Origin: Tritrichomonas musculus
Taxonomy: Eukaryota; Parabasalia; Tritrichomonadida; Tritrichomonadidae
Direction of reading: 5' to 3'
DNA: 64,000 nucleotides
Assembly: GCA_039105265.1 (NCBI GenBank)
Contig: JAPFFF010000012.1
Span: 5,146,001-5,210,000, forward strand
Shown: in pieces, positions 49,403-60,049 of the stretch
Layout: the number at the start of each line of letters is the position of its first letter
How positions within the stretch are numbered: position 1 is the first letter of the stretch
Program-made: the position numbers and the translations under genes
The notes under the pieces: model-generated
The model's input: the letters and a program-made list of their open reading frames with translations, nothing else
What the model was told of the DNA's origin: nothing
Databases searched by the model: none

Positions 49403-52400
49403 CTAAATATCATCAAATGTATAGTAAGCATTTAGAAAGGTATAACTTGACATAAGAGCATATACATATGCAGATTTGATTTGATATTCATAATTTTTGT
49501 GAAGGCTAATAAAACGGCCAATCCAGACTTCATTATCATGAAAGTCTTTCATATTTTCAAGTTGAGGTAAATGATTCATTATTACTGAATTTTCGTTAGC
49601 TAAACAATGGATGCAAGCATATCCTTGTGAATACTTATTATTTTTATCAAAAAAAAGATTTATTTCTTTCAATTTCTTGTTAAAAAAATCATTAAAAATG
49701 CCCCATATTATTTCCGTCCACTTTTTATTTCGGACATCATATCTTTTTCGTATATCATATATATCAACATCAGATAAAGCAAGAGCTTCGTCTACTGAAG
49801 TTTTATATTTCGTATCCTTCATTAATACTGGATCGTTTCTATCATCATTATCACTAAATTTGTTACGATAATTCCCAGCTTTAACTGGAGAATAATAATC
49901 ATCAACTATTTCTTTTTCATTTTCATTTGGGATTATTGAAGATGATCTTTTTCTAAAATTGTCTGTTGGACTGAGAGTAAATTTGATAGCGGAGCATAAT
50001 GCCATAAATTCTTGTTCCGTTGGATTGCTCCAATCACTTGAATTAGTAAATATTTCTATATATTTTGGAATCAGATCAACAATTGGATCTATTTCCACTT
50101 CATTGTTGAATCGGGCTTCCAATACAGAATATACAAGACGTACAAGACTATTATGCATTTCATCGTTTATAACTATATTATAAGTTAAGTTAGATTTAGA
50201 GATAGAAAGACTAATAATTAGATCCATTAAATTATTTGATATTGAATTGATATAAACTTTGTTTTCTTCTTTAGGAGAAAAGAATAATTGGAAATCACTT
50301 ATATAATTGTTATATTCTGATTCATTTATCTCATTATCAAATTGTAAAAATTGTGTTGTTGCTTGTATAAATCCATCAATAAAAGATGAGATTGATTGTC
50401 TCATATGAGTTTCGAGAATAGTATCAACGCAAAATTCTAAGACATTTTTACAGTTTTTTATTTCTACACAATCAAATTTAAAAGATTTAGAAGAAGGAAA
50501 AGGATTTTGGAAAAATGGCAGTGATAATAAATCAGAAACCCTATTATCTTCAGTATTCAAGAATTTGTTCAATATATCGATATTTTTTACAATATTTATT
50601 TTGAAATCAGAGTAGAGAGATAAATTAGAAAGATGAATTCGAAATTGCTCTGAATAAAAACAATTTGATTCGAATAAATCAAAAGAATTAGGAAGATCTT
50701 CAAATATTTCAACATCTTTATCTTTCTCTTCATTTTGGGAATGATCAACTGGATTATTTTGTTCAACATATTTAAAATTGTTAATGAGCATTTTATACGA
50801 TGAATAAGAATATTTGTCAAAAAGGATAAATGGCAAACAAAACAGAGGGAAAGGCTTAAATTTTTGAGTTAACGAATTAAAAAAATTTTGAATTAAATTA
50901 GATGGTATTTTCTCATTTGTTTTCTTAAGAAAATTATCAAAATAAATGGTGGTGTGTTCATATTGATTTGATACTTTACAAAAGTTTATAATATAATAAG
51001 ATTGATAAAAGTATTGGAAAAACTCGAAGGTTTTCTGGAGAGATTCATAAATGTAGTGATTACAAAATTGAAGAATATCTGCTAAAGAATTGAAAGAACT
51101 TAATTTTTCTTTAATTTTTTCAAATTTTGAAAGAGTTTGTTTTATTTTTTGGACATCGTCTTGAATCGGAGGATTTGAATCTAAATTCTTATGATATTTT
51201 AAGAAAAAATATGAGTAAATTGCAGATAATATAAAAATATTGCTCGGCAAAATATTTAAAAACGATGATTCTAAATCAATAAACATTTTTTGAAGAATGA
51301 ATCTAGGCGATTTTTTTAGATTACGTAAACGTTTAATTTCTTTTGATTTCTCTTCATCTTCATCAAATTGTTCAATTAAATTAACAGAAAAAAGTTTGTT
51401 TAAAAATAGTACTGTTGATTCAACTGATGCATTTTTACATTCATTCAATTTTTCTGATTTTATAAAATCTTCAGCGAATTTTAATTCTTTGATAGAAAAC
51501 AAGTGAAGTGAACTGTAGAAACTCGATGGATTATTCAAAATTACAAGCAAATTTCTAGCAAATACGTATCTTATTTTTGAAGAGAGTACAATAGAGAAAA
51601 ACGTTGTGAACTCAAAACGATCATTATTAATTGAAAATACCTTTGAATTGGTTTGAAAAACTGAATTAGCAAAGTTTAAAACTGTCGAAAAATTAACATT
51701 ATTGAGTTTCAAATCAGAAGGAAAAGAATCCGAGTTTGGCAAAATTGAAAGTGAAATAAAATTAATTAACAAGTTAGAAGGAATGCAAGAAAAGCCACAA
51801 GAAAAGCTGAGTTTGGGGAAATAATCCAATTTTGAACACTTAGAAAGATAATCACGTACAAAATGAGTAAGAAATCTGACAGCAGCGATTTTTTTAGGCA
51901 AAGAAGGGGAAGGATGAATAGTGAATGCGAGCTCATCTTCTTCTTGGTAATAATGTTTTGGAGGAAGAAAAATAGGTTGTACTTTACTGGTTGGTTTTTC
52001 ATATTTTTGATATCTATAAGATTGAAAAAAAATATATTTTGTTGTTGTTGGATTATAATAATAAGTATTCTTTTCTAAATCGGAGAAAGAAAAATTAGGT
52101 TTATCGTAGGTAAAGAAAACGTTTTTAATAAAATAAGCAAATAAATGGGTATTCGAAAAAAATTGTGTAATTGAATTAGTTTTAATAGAAGAATAACTTA
52201 ATGACGCTTTATCAAGACTAGTACTTGTAATAAAATCTACATTTGATTTACAATTAAAAAAGATTATTTTATAATGAAAGTATTGGTAAAAAAAATCTAC
52301 AATTTGGTTATATAATTGCCTTTGTTCTTCTATTGGAAAATGATTTTTCACAGAAATAGGAAAAACTTTGCTTTCTATATTGAAAAAGAATTTGTAATTC

Positions 52401-53401
52401 TTTTTTGAAAAATAAGATAAATCACTTATAAATTGTTTATCAGGCTCAGAAGTAAATAAATAATAAGATTTAAGCATCAATAAATTGGCTAAATTTTTTA
52501 TATTATTATTTTGGAAAAATGTTAGAAAGGAATCTAAATCTGGAAATTTTAGTTTATTTTCATTAATACATTGAAGAATGTCAAAATTTGAAATACTTTT
52601 CAGTTTACAAAAAAAATCCTCATTAAATGATGTTAAAAAAAACTTTTTTTTCTCCTGGCCTTGAATTTGTCTATCAAAAGCATTTAATATTTCAACAATA
52701 ACATTATAAATAGAATCATCTAACAAATCATCAGATAAATCTGATATAAAATCGATACATTTAGGGAAAAAAGTTGAAATATTATCTCCAAATACTTCAA
52801 ACATTTTTAATTGAAATAAAGAAAAATAATATAAGCATGTGATATTTGATCTTTTAATGTTCTGTTCATGATTTTGAAAGTATGAAAAAAGAGTTTGATT
52901 TTTTTGAAATAAATCTATTAAACTACCACCATTACAGCTATCATCGTAAATTAAAAAATTTCTCTTATCAAATTTGGAAATTAAACGTAATAATTTAAAA
53001 TAGGGATATTTATTGAATTTATTAATCTGGTCTTGAAGGATAATTAGTATATTTGTAGAAGAACTTTTCAATATTTGAGATTCTAAAAAATCAAAAAGAT
53101 CACTTATATGTTGAAATAATTTAAATTTAATATTTTGATCAGCGCTAATAGTATAGAAATCGTCTTTATCGTTTCCAGAATGATAATAAGCTTTATTAGT
53201 ATGTTTAAATAATGTATAATCTTTCTTTTGACCAATACCAAGTATTTGAAAATTGTTTTGAGGTAAATCATAAAAACGAGATATTGAATTTATCAATAAA
53301 GAAGAAGAAAGAGGGAAATAACCATCAATTCGGCATGAATCAAAAAATTCATTAGGATGGCTTCCAATAACAAAATATATAGATAGATCTGATGATTGCA
53401 T
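49403..53401 (-). CDS. Large protein with C13/caspase-like N-terminal domain
   Basis: Intact 1332-residue frame from ATG at 53401. Residues about 5-190 resemble a clan CD (legumain/GPI8-like) fold: SSSLLINSISRFYDLPQNNF (as in legumain 'LxxLGIPDxNI'), a strand STNILIILQDQ (114-124) where the family has 'NxLIYFxGHG', and RNFLIYDDSCNGGSLIDLF with Cys156 where the family has 'xxLIIxDACxSGSL'. The catalytic His of GHG is missing at the expected place; His74 in YYHSGND is the nearest candidate. The remaining 1,100 residues are helical and unassigned, with no signal peptide. Function is unknown: a possible protease, separase-like enzyme or pseudo-enzyme. The frame is certain; the domain call is moderate. 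Confidence 0.7.
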   Translation of the reverse strand: MQSSDLSIYFVIGSHPNEFFDSCRIDGYFPLSSSLLINSISRFYDLPQNNFQILGIGQKKDYTLFKHTNKAYYHSGNDKDDFYTISADQNIKFKLFQHISDLFDFLESQILKSSSTNILIILQDQINKFNKYPYFKLLRLISKFDKRNFLIYDDSCNGGSLIDLFQKNQTLFSYFQNHEQNIKRSNITCLYYFSLFQLKMFEVFGDNISTFFPKCIDFISDLSDDLLDDSIYNVIVEILNAFDRQIQGQEKKKFFLTSFNEDFFCKLKSISNFDILQCINENKLKFPDLDSFLTFFQNNNIKNLANLLMLKSYYLFTSEPDKQFISDLSYFSKKNYKFFFNIESKVFPISVKNHFPIEEQRQLYNQIVDFFYQYFHYKIIFFNCKSNVDFITSTSLDKASLSYSSIKTNSITQFFSNTHLFAYFIKNVFFTYDKPNFSFSDLEKNTYYYNPTTTKYIFFQSYRYQKYEKPTSKVQPIFLPPKHYYQEEDELAFTIHPSPSLPKKIAAVRFLTHFVRDYLSKCSKLDYFPKLSFSCGFSCIPSNLLINFISLSILPNSDSFPSDLKLNNVNFSTVLNFANSVFQTNSKVFSINNDRFEFTTFFSIVLSSKIRYVFARNLLVILNNPSSFYSSLHLFSIKELKFAEDFIKSEKLNECKNASVESTVLFLNKLFSVNLIEQFDEDEEKSKEIKRLRNLKKSPRFILQKMFIDLESSFLNILPSNIFILSAIYSYFFLKYHKNLDSNPPIQDDVQKIKQTLSKFEKIKEKLSSFNSLADILQFCNHYIYESLQKTFEFFQYFYQSYYIINFCKVSNQYEHTTIYFDNFLKKTNEKIPSNLIQNFFNSLTQKFKPFPLFCLPFILFDKYSYSSYKMLINNFKYVEQNNPVDHSQNEEKDKDVEIFEDLPNSFDLFESNCFYSEQFRIHLSNLSLYSDFKINIVKNIDILNKFLNTEDNRVSDLLSLPFFQNPFPSSKSFKFDCVEIKNCKNVLEFCVDTILETHMRQSISSFIDGFIQATTQFLQFDNEINESEYNNYISDFQLFFSPKEENKVYINSISNNLMDLIISLSISKSNLTYNIVINDEMHNSLVRLVYSVLEARFNNEVEIDPIVDLIPKYIEIFTNSSDWSNPTEQEFMALCSAIKFTLSPTDNFRKRSSSIIPNENEKEIVDDYYSPVKAGNYRNKFSDNDDRNDPVLMKDTKYKTSVDEALALSDVDIYDIRKRYDVRNKKWTEIIWGIFNDFFNKKLKEINLFFDKNNKYSQGYACIHCLANENSVIMNHLPQLENMKDFHDNEVWIGRFISLHKNYEYQIKSAYVYALMSSYTFLNAYYTFDDI

Positions 53402-53880
53402 TTGATTTTATAAATTTTTTTTATTTAATTCAAAATATAAAGATTTTTAATATTATTCAATTTTATCTCATTAAAATAAATATATTTACAAAGAATAATT
53501 ATATATTTAATATGTATGGTAAATATTGTTAATAATTTTTTGTTATGTTTTTATCAAAGTATCAATTGCAAAAATATCCAATTTTCAAAAATGATATTAA
53601 TCCTGAATTAAATATGAGTTTCAATTATTTGGTATATTATATACAATATTTAAGCAATCGTTTTTTAAATAATTTTAATAATTTTGTTTTTTGTTGATCT
53701 ATCCTTAAAGCATGTAATAATTTTGATGAAAGGTTACATTTATCAAAAAGTTAAAATCTGCCCACTTTTTTTGAATTCGAACCTCATCAAATTGATTATA
53801 AAATTATATATGAATTTATTCAAATTTTGGTTAATTTTAAAAACGGATTTATTTGTTTATTTATTATCAGAAATAAAAAA

Positions 53881-53933
<53 letters not shown>

Positions 53934-54211
53934 AAATAAATTAATAGAAATGAAGATGTACCATCACTCTTCCAATTTTTTTTGCTGAATTTTTCAAACA
54001 ATTTATTTTATTTTATATTTTTATAAATCAGTATTAAAGTATATTTATCAAATTATTTTTCAACTTCCATCGGTGAATTTAGAGATATTTATATTTTTTT
54101 AATTTGTATACCTCACAAAATAAAATATATTCAAAAAGTTTCGGATAATAAAAATAATAATATTTGCTTCTTTCCTATTCATAATTAGAAATTCTGTTTT
54201 TTCTTTTCTTG
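53402..54211. other. Intergenic with 49-T run
   Basis: AT-rich upstream region of the large gene. A pure T run covers 53884-53932 (49 T). No gene is supported; the open frame ending at 53944 is only this run. Confidence 0.5.
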
Positions 54212-54312
54212 TAAAGTGTGTCCACTATTAGGAAAGTTAAAATTGTGAAAACTCATTCAATATTTCTATGAGCTTATTCAAAAAATACTTTCTTAATTGT
54301 GGACGCACTTTA
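54212..54312. mobile_element. About 97-bp mariner-type MITE
   Basis: Ends AAGTGTGTCCACTATTAGG + AAAG (54214-54236) and the inverse AAGTGCGTCCACAATTAAG + AAAG at the right (to 54310) match at 20 of 23 positions. TA flanks both ends (54212-54213, 54311-54312). The ends leave only about 50 bp in the middle. Confidence 0.7.
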
Positions 54313-54958
54313 TTAGGTTATTAAATAAAAAGGTTTTAATTTATGATTAGTAATAAAGAAAAAGTTTAATAACTATTTTAAAATTGGATGATTATTTTAG
54401 AAATTTCTGAGAAATGATCGTTTATACTAATACGTTAAGTTCTGAAAAAGAGAGAACTTGAAAGCTGTTTTTGGAAAAAATGGCCGTTTCCACAGCTCCC
54501 AAAATTTGCATATCTTGCTAGATAACAATGAAATTTGATTTTAAATCATAAAAATCACTTGAAAAATTCTACTTTTGGAGATATTGAAAATGTTGATATA
54601 TTTTGCACACCAAATTTAATTTTGCGTCAGTAACAATCCAACATAAAGTTCATGCTTGGAATAATTTCATATCATAATTTTACCTACAAAACTTTATTAT
54701 CCATGGACTTATCAAGCTTTTAAAATTCAGAAAAAAAGTTCGTTTTTTTTTGAGTGAAGGTACATCTAGAAATGATAAATAGCACACTGTTATGGTGAAG
54801 TGACCATCACAGTATTCAAAAAATAAAACTTTTTGATAAATGTAATAAGAACTTTTTAATAAATGTAATAAGAACTTTTTAATAAAAGTAATTAGAACTT
54901 TTTGATAAAAGATTTATAATTTTGGCGCCTTTTATATCCAAAATTGGAAAGGATTTAC

Positions 54959-55543
54959 TAAATACTCATTATCGATTATCTTAGATCTTTAAAAAAAATA
55001 TCCGAAATACTCAATAGTGATTATCTTAGATCTCTAAAGACGATTTACGAAATACTCAATGGCGATTATCCTAGATAATTAAATTCGAATTCCGAAATAC
55101 TCAGTGGTGATCATCTTAGAACTGCAAAAGCGATTTCCTAGATACTCAATAACTATTGTTTTAAATCTTTAAAAAAGATTTACGAAATACTCAATCGTGA
55201 TTATCCTAGATCTTTGAAGACTATTTAGGAAATACTCAATATTGATTATCTCAGATCATTAAAAACGATTTCTGAAATACTCAATAGCGATTATCCTAGA
55301 TCTTTGAAGACGATTTCCAAAATACTCAATTACAATCATCTTAGAACTGTAAAAGCGATTTTCGAAATACTCAATATCGATTTTCTTAGATCTTTGAAGA
55401 TGATTTCCGAAATACACTGTAGCGATCATCTTCTAACTGCAAAAGCGATTTCTAAAATACTCAATAGCAATCATCTTAGATCTTTAAAAGCAATTTCTGA
55501 AATACTCAAAGGCGTTTATCAGAGGTCGTTCAGTGAAGTGATT
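54959..55543 (+). repeat. 45-bp tandem array, 13 units, decayed coding frame
   Basis: Unit GAAATACTCAATAGCGATTA plus TCTTAGATCTTTAAAAACGATTTCC (45 bp). All 13 units stay in one frame and encode a 15-residue repeat EILNSDYLRSLKTIS. Three in-frame stops occur in the first half and none in the last six units. Probably the remnant of a repeat-protein gene; no family recognised. Confidence 0.75.
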
Positions 55544-55545
55544 TT

Positions 55546-57559
55546 AACGTAACTTTTTACTTGCAATCAACTTTTTACCAAAAAAATTTTAACAAAATTC
55601 CCAAAAAATTATATAATCATAATTTATAGGATTATTCTGTTTTGTTAAATGTAAAATTGTAGTCAAATATGATTTTTTAAATTTTTGAAATAATATTAAT
55701 CATTACTGATTTTATCTTTGAATTTTTAAGATTTGTAAGATTTAATACGATATATTATATTATTATTCATATACTCGTTATAAATACCTTGAATCATTCT
55801 ATTTAAATGATTATTGGTCTCTGAATTGCATTTTTAGATAATTTCAGTTTTTTGACATCAAACATTATTCACCGGTTTTTGGTATTTATTCATTTGGTTA
55901 GTTATTGTAATATGATTTTATCTTCAACTTTTTAGGAAATTTCTTCCAGTCAATTTTGCATTATAAAATTGCATTTTAAATTCCTATGCATTCATCTCCA
56001 AATTAAAGATTTTAATATATTTTAATATATTTATATATATATTATTAATTTGTTTATTCAATTAATTTATCAAAATATTAGATATTTATAGATATAGATC
56101 AATTTTTATAATTTGAGAGTATTTTTCTGTTAAAATAATTTATTCAATATTTTTATTTATTTAAATGAAAAATTTGAATAACAATTATATTTATTATTCA
56201 ATCTTATAAATATATATATATAATTCCAATAATACTCTTAAAATGATTGTAATTAATAATAAGCAATAATAATATTATATAATTATTCAATTAATTAACT
56301 AATATTTATGTTTTGTTAAAGATATAAATAAATTATAATATTTTATTACACTTTTATTATAGAATAAATTATTTTTAAAAAATTGAGAGAAAAATAAATG
56401 CTTCTCAAATTATTTTTTTATGAAATAAACTAGTAAAAGTATGGAATTCTTAAAAAAATTATTAAATAAATATAATAATGAATTATGAAAAATGAGAAAA
56501 AGTGTAATAAAAATAATTTTTATCTTCTAGGTCAAAAATATGGTCAAGATTATTATTGCTTTTCATTGAATTATTAAAAATTAAAATATCTAAAGATCAG
56601 TCGGAAATTTTTTTTAAAATATTATTCTCTCTTTATATTTATATATCATATAATAACATACTAAAAAATAATCTGTTTTTGAATTACTTTTTATAAGTTG
56701 AACGACCTCTCGTTTATCTTTAAATGGTAAATTTTTACTATATCAATGAGATTAAAAGACCAAACATAATTTAAATGAATAAATTATTTATTAGATATTA
56801 TTTTTATAAATATATGATGTTTTAATAGATTAAAAATAAAAATATTCAATTTTTTAATATTTTACTTAAATTGTGAGAGATCTAACAATTTTTGATAATG
56901 TTATCAAAATAGGACTCAATAAATATTATAAGATATCTTACAATATTGCAAGATATTTTAAAAAATATTTGTCAAATCTTAAAAATTAAATAAATGCGAA
57001 TAATTTATTATATTTTTTAATATACAGTAACTTATTTTCAGAATTATTTAAATGAAATATTTTAAAACATCAATTAATTATTCCATTTATCTTGTTTTGT
57101 ACAAAATTAAATCCTTTTACTAAAATTTATTGGACTATATCTTAATAATTTAATATATTAAAAAAATAATTCATTTTAAAAGGACATTGGAACCGCTTAA
57201 AAAATTAATATTTTGCTTTAAAGAGCTTAATTTTTAGTAGAAGTAACTTTTATCCTGCTTTTTTGGAAATACATTACATATTAAAATTTAATCTAGTTTT
57301 AATCTGATCATAATGGCGCTTGTTGAAGAAAATTTTTATTTTTTGCAGAATTAATTTGTAAATAATAAATCTTTTTGCTGAATTCGATATCAATTATTTC
57401 CAATTTTGGAAATGGAAATCAGCAAAGATAAATCGTACTAATTGGAAATCGTACTAATAACTTCAAAGATACCATAATAATCTTGCCGCTGTGTTCAATA
57501 ATAGTTTCATTATGATTTGATAAAATTTTCGAATAATTTTAGATCTAAAATTTACATTT
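55546..57559. other. Interior of the foldback-like element
   Basis: 2 kb of extremely AT-rich DNA with no gene or known repeat family recognised. Confidence 0.45.
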
Positions 57560-57833
57560 TTCAAAATGTTCTATTACATGTATTAAAAAGTTCTTATTAC
57601 ATTTATCAAAAATTCTTATTACATTTATTAAAAAGTTCTTATTACATTTATCAAAAAGTTCTTATTACATTTATCAAAAAGTTTTATTTTTTGAATACTG
57701 TGATGGTCACTTCACCTTAATAGTGTTATATCTATTCTACCCCATAAATTAAAAAAAATTCAAAAATATAATTTGATTTTCATGGAATTAAATTAAATTT
57801 TATTAATGGAATTGAAAATAATTTTATTTTAGT

Positions 57834-58903
57834 CATACTCCAATAATGCTGGCTGCAACAGAAGGATTCATTGATATTGTTCGAGATTTGCTCTGTCAAA
57901 GAGGTATTGATATCACCTGCAAAGACAAAATTCAACAAAAAAAATTTTTTTAAACAACATTTTTTTTCTTTATTTATGGAATTCTAAAATAATTTTATTT
58001 AATAAGACAGCACTTGACTTAGCAAAGGAAAAGAATCATAACGAAATCGTTGATCTTCTTTCAAAAGGGTCGATAAATAAAAGGTATGAAATGATAGAAA
58101 AAGAAGTAAAAGAATCACTCATCAACAAAAGCAAGCAGTTAGAGCAAGAAATTGTGCTATTAAAGGACACACTATCCAAGCTAAATGAAAAAGAAAACGA
58201 TAACCAAAAATTGATAGAAAAATAGAAGCAAAAAAGTTCCAGATTTGAGCAAGAAAATTATCTACTGAAAGAACAAATTACAAAACTTAATAATAAAGAA
58301 AAAGAAGCCCAAAAAGTCACAGAAAGATCAGTTGAAGGAAAAGAAACAATTGAATTGAAAAAGTTTCTTTTGGCTCTCAAAGAAAAAAATGCAGATTTGA
58401 GTTCAAAAATGGTCGACTTGGATGATTATGACGTTGAATCTGTCATTGGCGAAAGTTCTTTATCATGTGTCAAGCTCGTCACGAAGAAAGAAAAGTTTGC
58501 AATGAAAAAACGACTTAAATTTGATTAAAAAACAGTTCAAAGATTCATTCATGAAAGCGAAATCTTAATACAACTTCGTCATCCATTCGTCATTCACATT
58601 TACGGAGTCAATCTTGGTGGAACAACGGCGAGTGATGCAAATGCACCATTTCTTATTCTTGCTTATGATCCAACTTCGCTTGAATCTGCAATTCATGAAA
58701 AGATTCTAGAGCCAAGATTGAAGTGTAGAATCGCTGTTGAAATCGTCTTTGGAATGCGTTACATTCACAGTCACAATTACATGCATAGAGACTTGAAACC
58801 GTCAAATATTTTGCTCAGCAAAAACATGCATGTTCGCATCAGTGACTTCGGTCTTGCTAAAGATGAAAGCTTTGGTCGAACAAGTCATAATTATTATCTT
58901 TAA
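57834..58903 (+). pseudogene. Ankyrin-coiled-coil-TKL kinase pseudogene
   Basis: An ankyrin unit HTPIMLAATEGFIDIVRDLL, CQRGIDITCKDK is followed by about 75 non-coding bases, then from 58004 a single frame: KTALDLAKEKNHNEIVDLLS, a coiled coil (KQLEQEIVLLKDTLSKLNEK), a TAG at 58223, more coiled coil, kinase start YDVESVIGESSL, FAMKKRLKFD, a TAA at 58526, and on through YMHRDLKPSNILL, ISDFGLAKDESF. It is lost before APE. Two in-frame stops and the missing C-lobe show that it is dead. The gap between the ankyrin halves changes frame. It resembles an intron position (both blocks are preceded by AAAATAATTTTATTT), but it lacks a GTAYGT donor. Confidence 0.75.
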
Positions 58904-59360
58904 AGATTCGACCAAAGTAAGGGAAAGAAACTGACAAGCAAGCAGTTGGGATTGAAGCAAGAAATATAAACATTGGAGTAAGCAGTGCCATTACTGGCTC
59001 CAATGCAATATTTGGCGTGCATAAAATTGATTTTTCAAGGTTGGATAAAAATGAAAGAGTAAGAATACAAACCGGTTCGACTTTATCAAAAAGTAATCAA
59101 GTTATTGAAACTAAAAATAATTTTTATTTTTAGAAATATAGAATTAATGTTGATTCAAGAATATTCACATTTACTCAAAAGGAACAATTTGTTCTAAAGT
59201 TTCTGGAACCATTACCCTTGCCTAACTTTTATACGAATGCTAATGGTTCCAGAAGCAGGCTTTGAACATGGTCTTAATGATGTATTTACTCAACACAACT
59301 TGTGTCATTTCTTTATTGTGGAATCACTTGATATTGAAGTTGGCGTCCGAGTTTATCCTT
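58904..59360 (+). pseudogene. Unrecognised decayed coding region
   Basis: Open stretches follow the kinase relic: AVGIEARNINIGVSSAITGS, NAIFGVHKIDFSRLDKNERV, and after AAAAATAATTTTTATTTTTAG another, VDSRIFTFTQKEQFVLKFLE, PLPLPNFYTNANGS. No family is recognised. A 20-bp string CATTTCTTTATTGTGGAAT(C/T) occurs twice (59309, 59391). Confidence 0.35.
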
Positions 59361-60049
59361 AAAATTAATAATGTTCTTTTAAGGATGTCATTTCTTTATT
59401 GTGGAATTACCATATGGTAATGAAAAATCAAACAGAGAATTCTCGATATCAAACTCATTCAGTTAAATCAGAATTGGTAATAGTTTTGATAAAACAAATA
59501 TCACTTCTGTTAAAATATTTGGATGAGCAATTTTGTGGATTTCCAACTGCGGTTGTTGACGAATCAGAAATTGAATGACATCAATAAAAAAATTATTAGG
59601 TTCTTATAAAATCTTTAATAAAAAGGAATATATAATAAAATCACCAATATTTCTAACTTTCAAGTTTTTTGTATTTTTTTCTCATCTGATTTAGATTAAT
59701 AAATGTTCTGAGTTAATATCAATGAATAAATTATTTGATTTGTCAGTTATCATAGTATAATTTATTTTTCATGAGTCTTTGGAAGGATTCCTGGTCTAAT
59801 ATTATATTTCTAAAATAATATGAAGTGATGATGATATTAATCTTGCATATATTTGAGAGAAAAGTTTTTTTTAATTATAAATTGTAAAAAATTTTATATA
59901 TCGAACTTCAAAATAATAAGATCAACCTGTATTATCTTTGAACATAATAAAAAACGTATCTCCAAAAAAATTCTCATAAAAAGTTTTATTTATCGTTTTT
60001 CATTGAAATTTTTGTGTAAAATTAGTTTATTCAAAATTCAACATTGTAA
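59361..60049. other. Intergenic
   Basis: AT-rich upstream region of the gene at 60050, with coding-like debris up to about 59580 and nothing recognised after that. Confidence 0.4.

Larger units (their letters stand above)
54784..57726. mobile_element. Foldback-like element with long inverted ends
   Basis: The left end (54784-54910) and right end (57560-57726) are inverted copies: ACACT..TTA..GGTGAAGTGACCATCACAGT, then ATTCAAAAAATAAAACTTTT, then three to five tandem units of TGATAAATGTAATAAGAACT. The interior of about 2.65 kb contains a 45-bp tandem array and then AT-rich DNA without any transposase. Long TIRs built from short direct repeats are the hallmark of Foldback-type DNA elements. No clear target duplication was found. 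It lies just before the ankyrin-kinase pseudogene. Confidence 0.7.

Noticed and set aside
53684-53944. 86-codon plus-strand frame ending in poly-Phe
   Set aside because: The open length comes from the 49-T run; no domain and no initiator.
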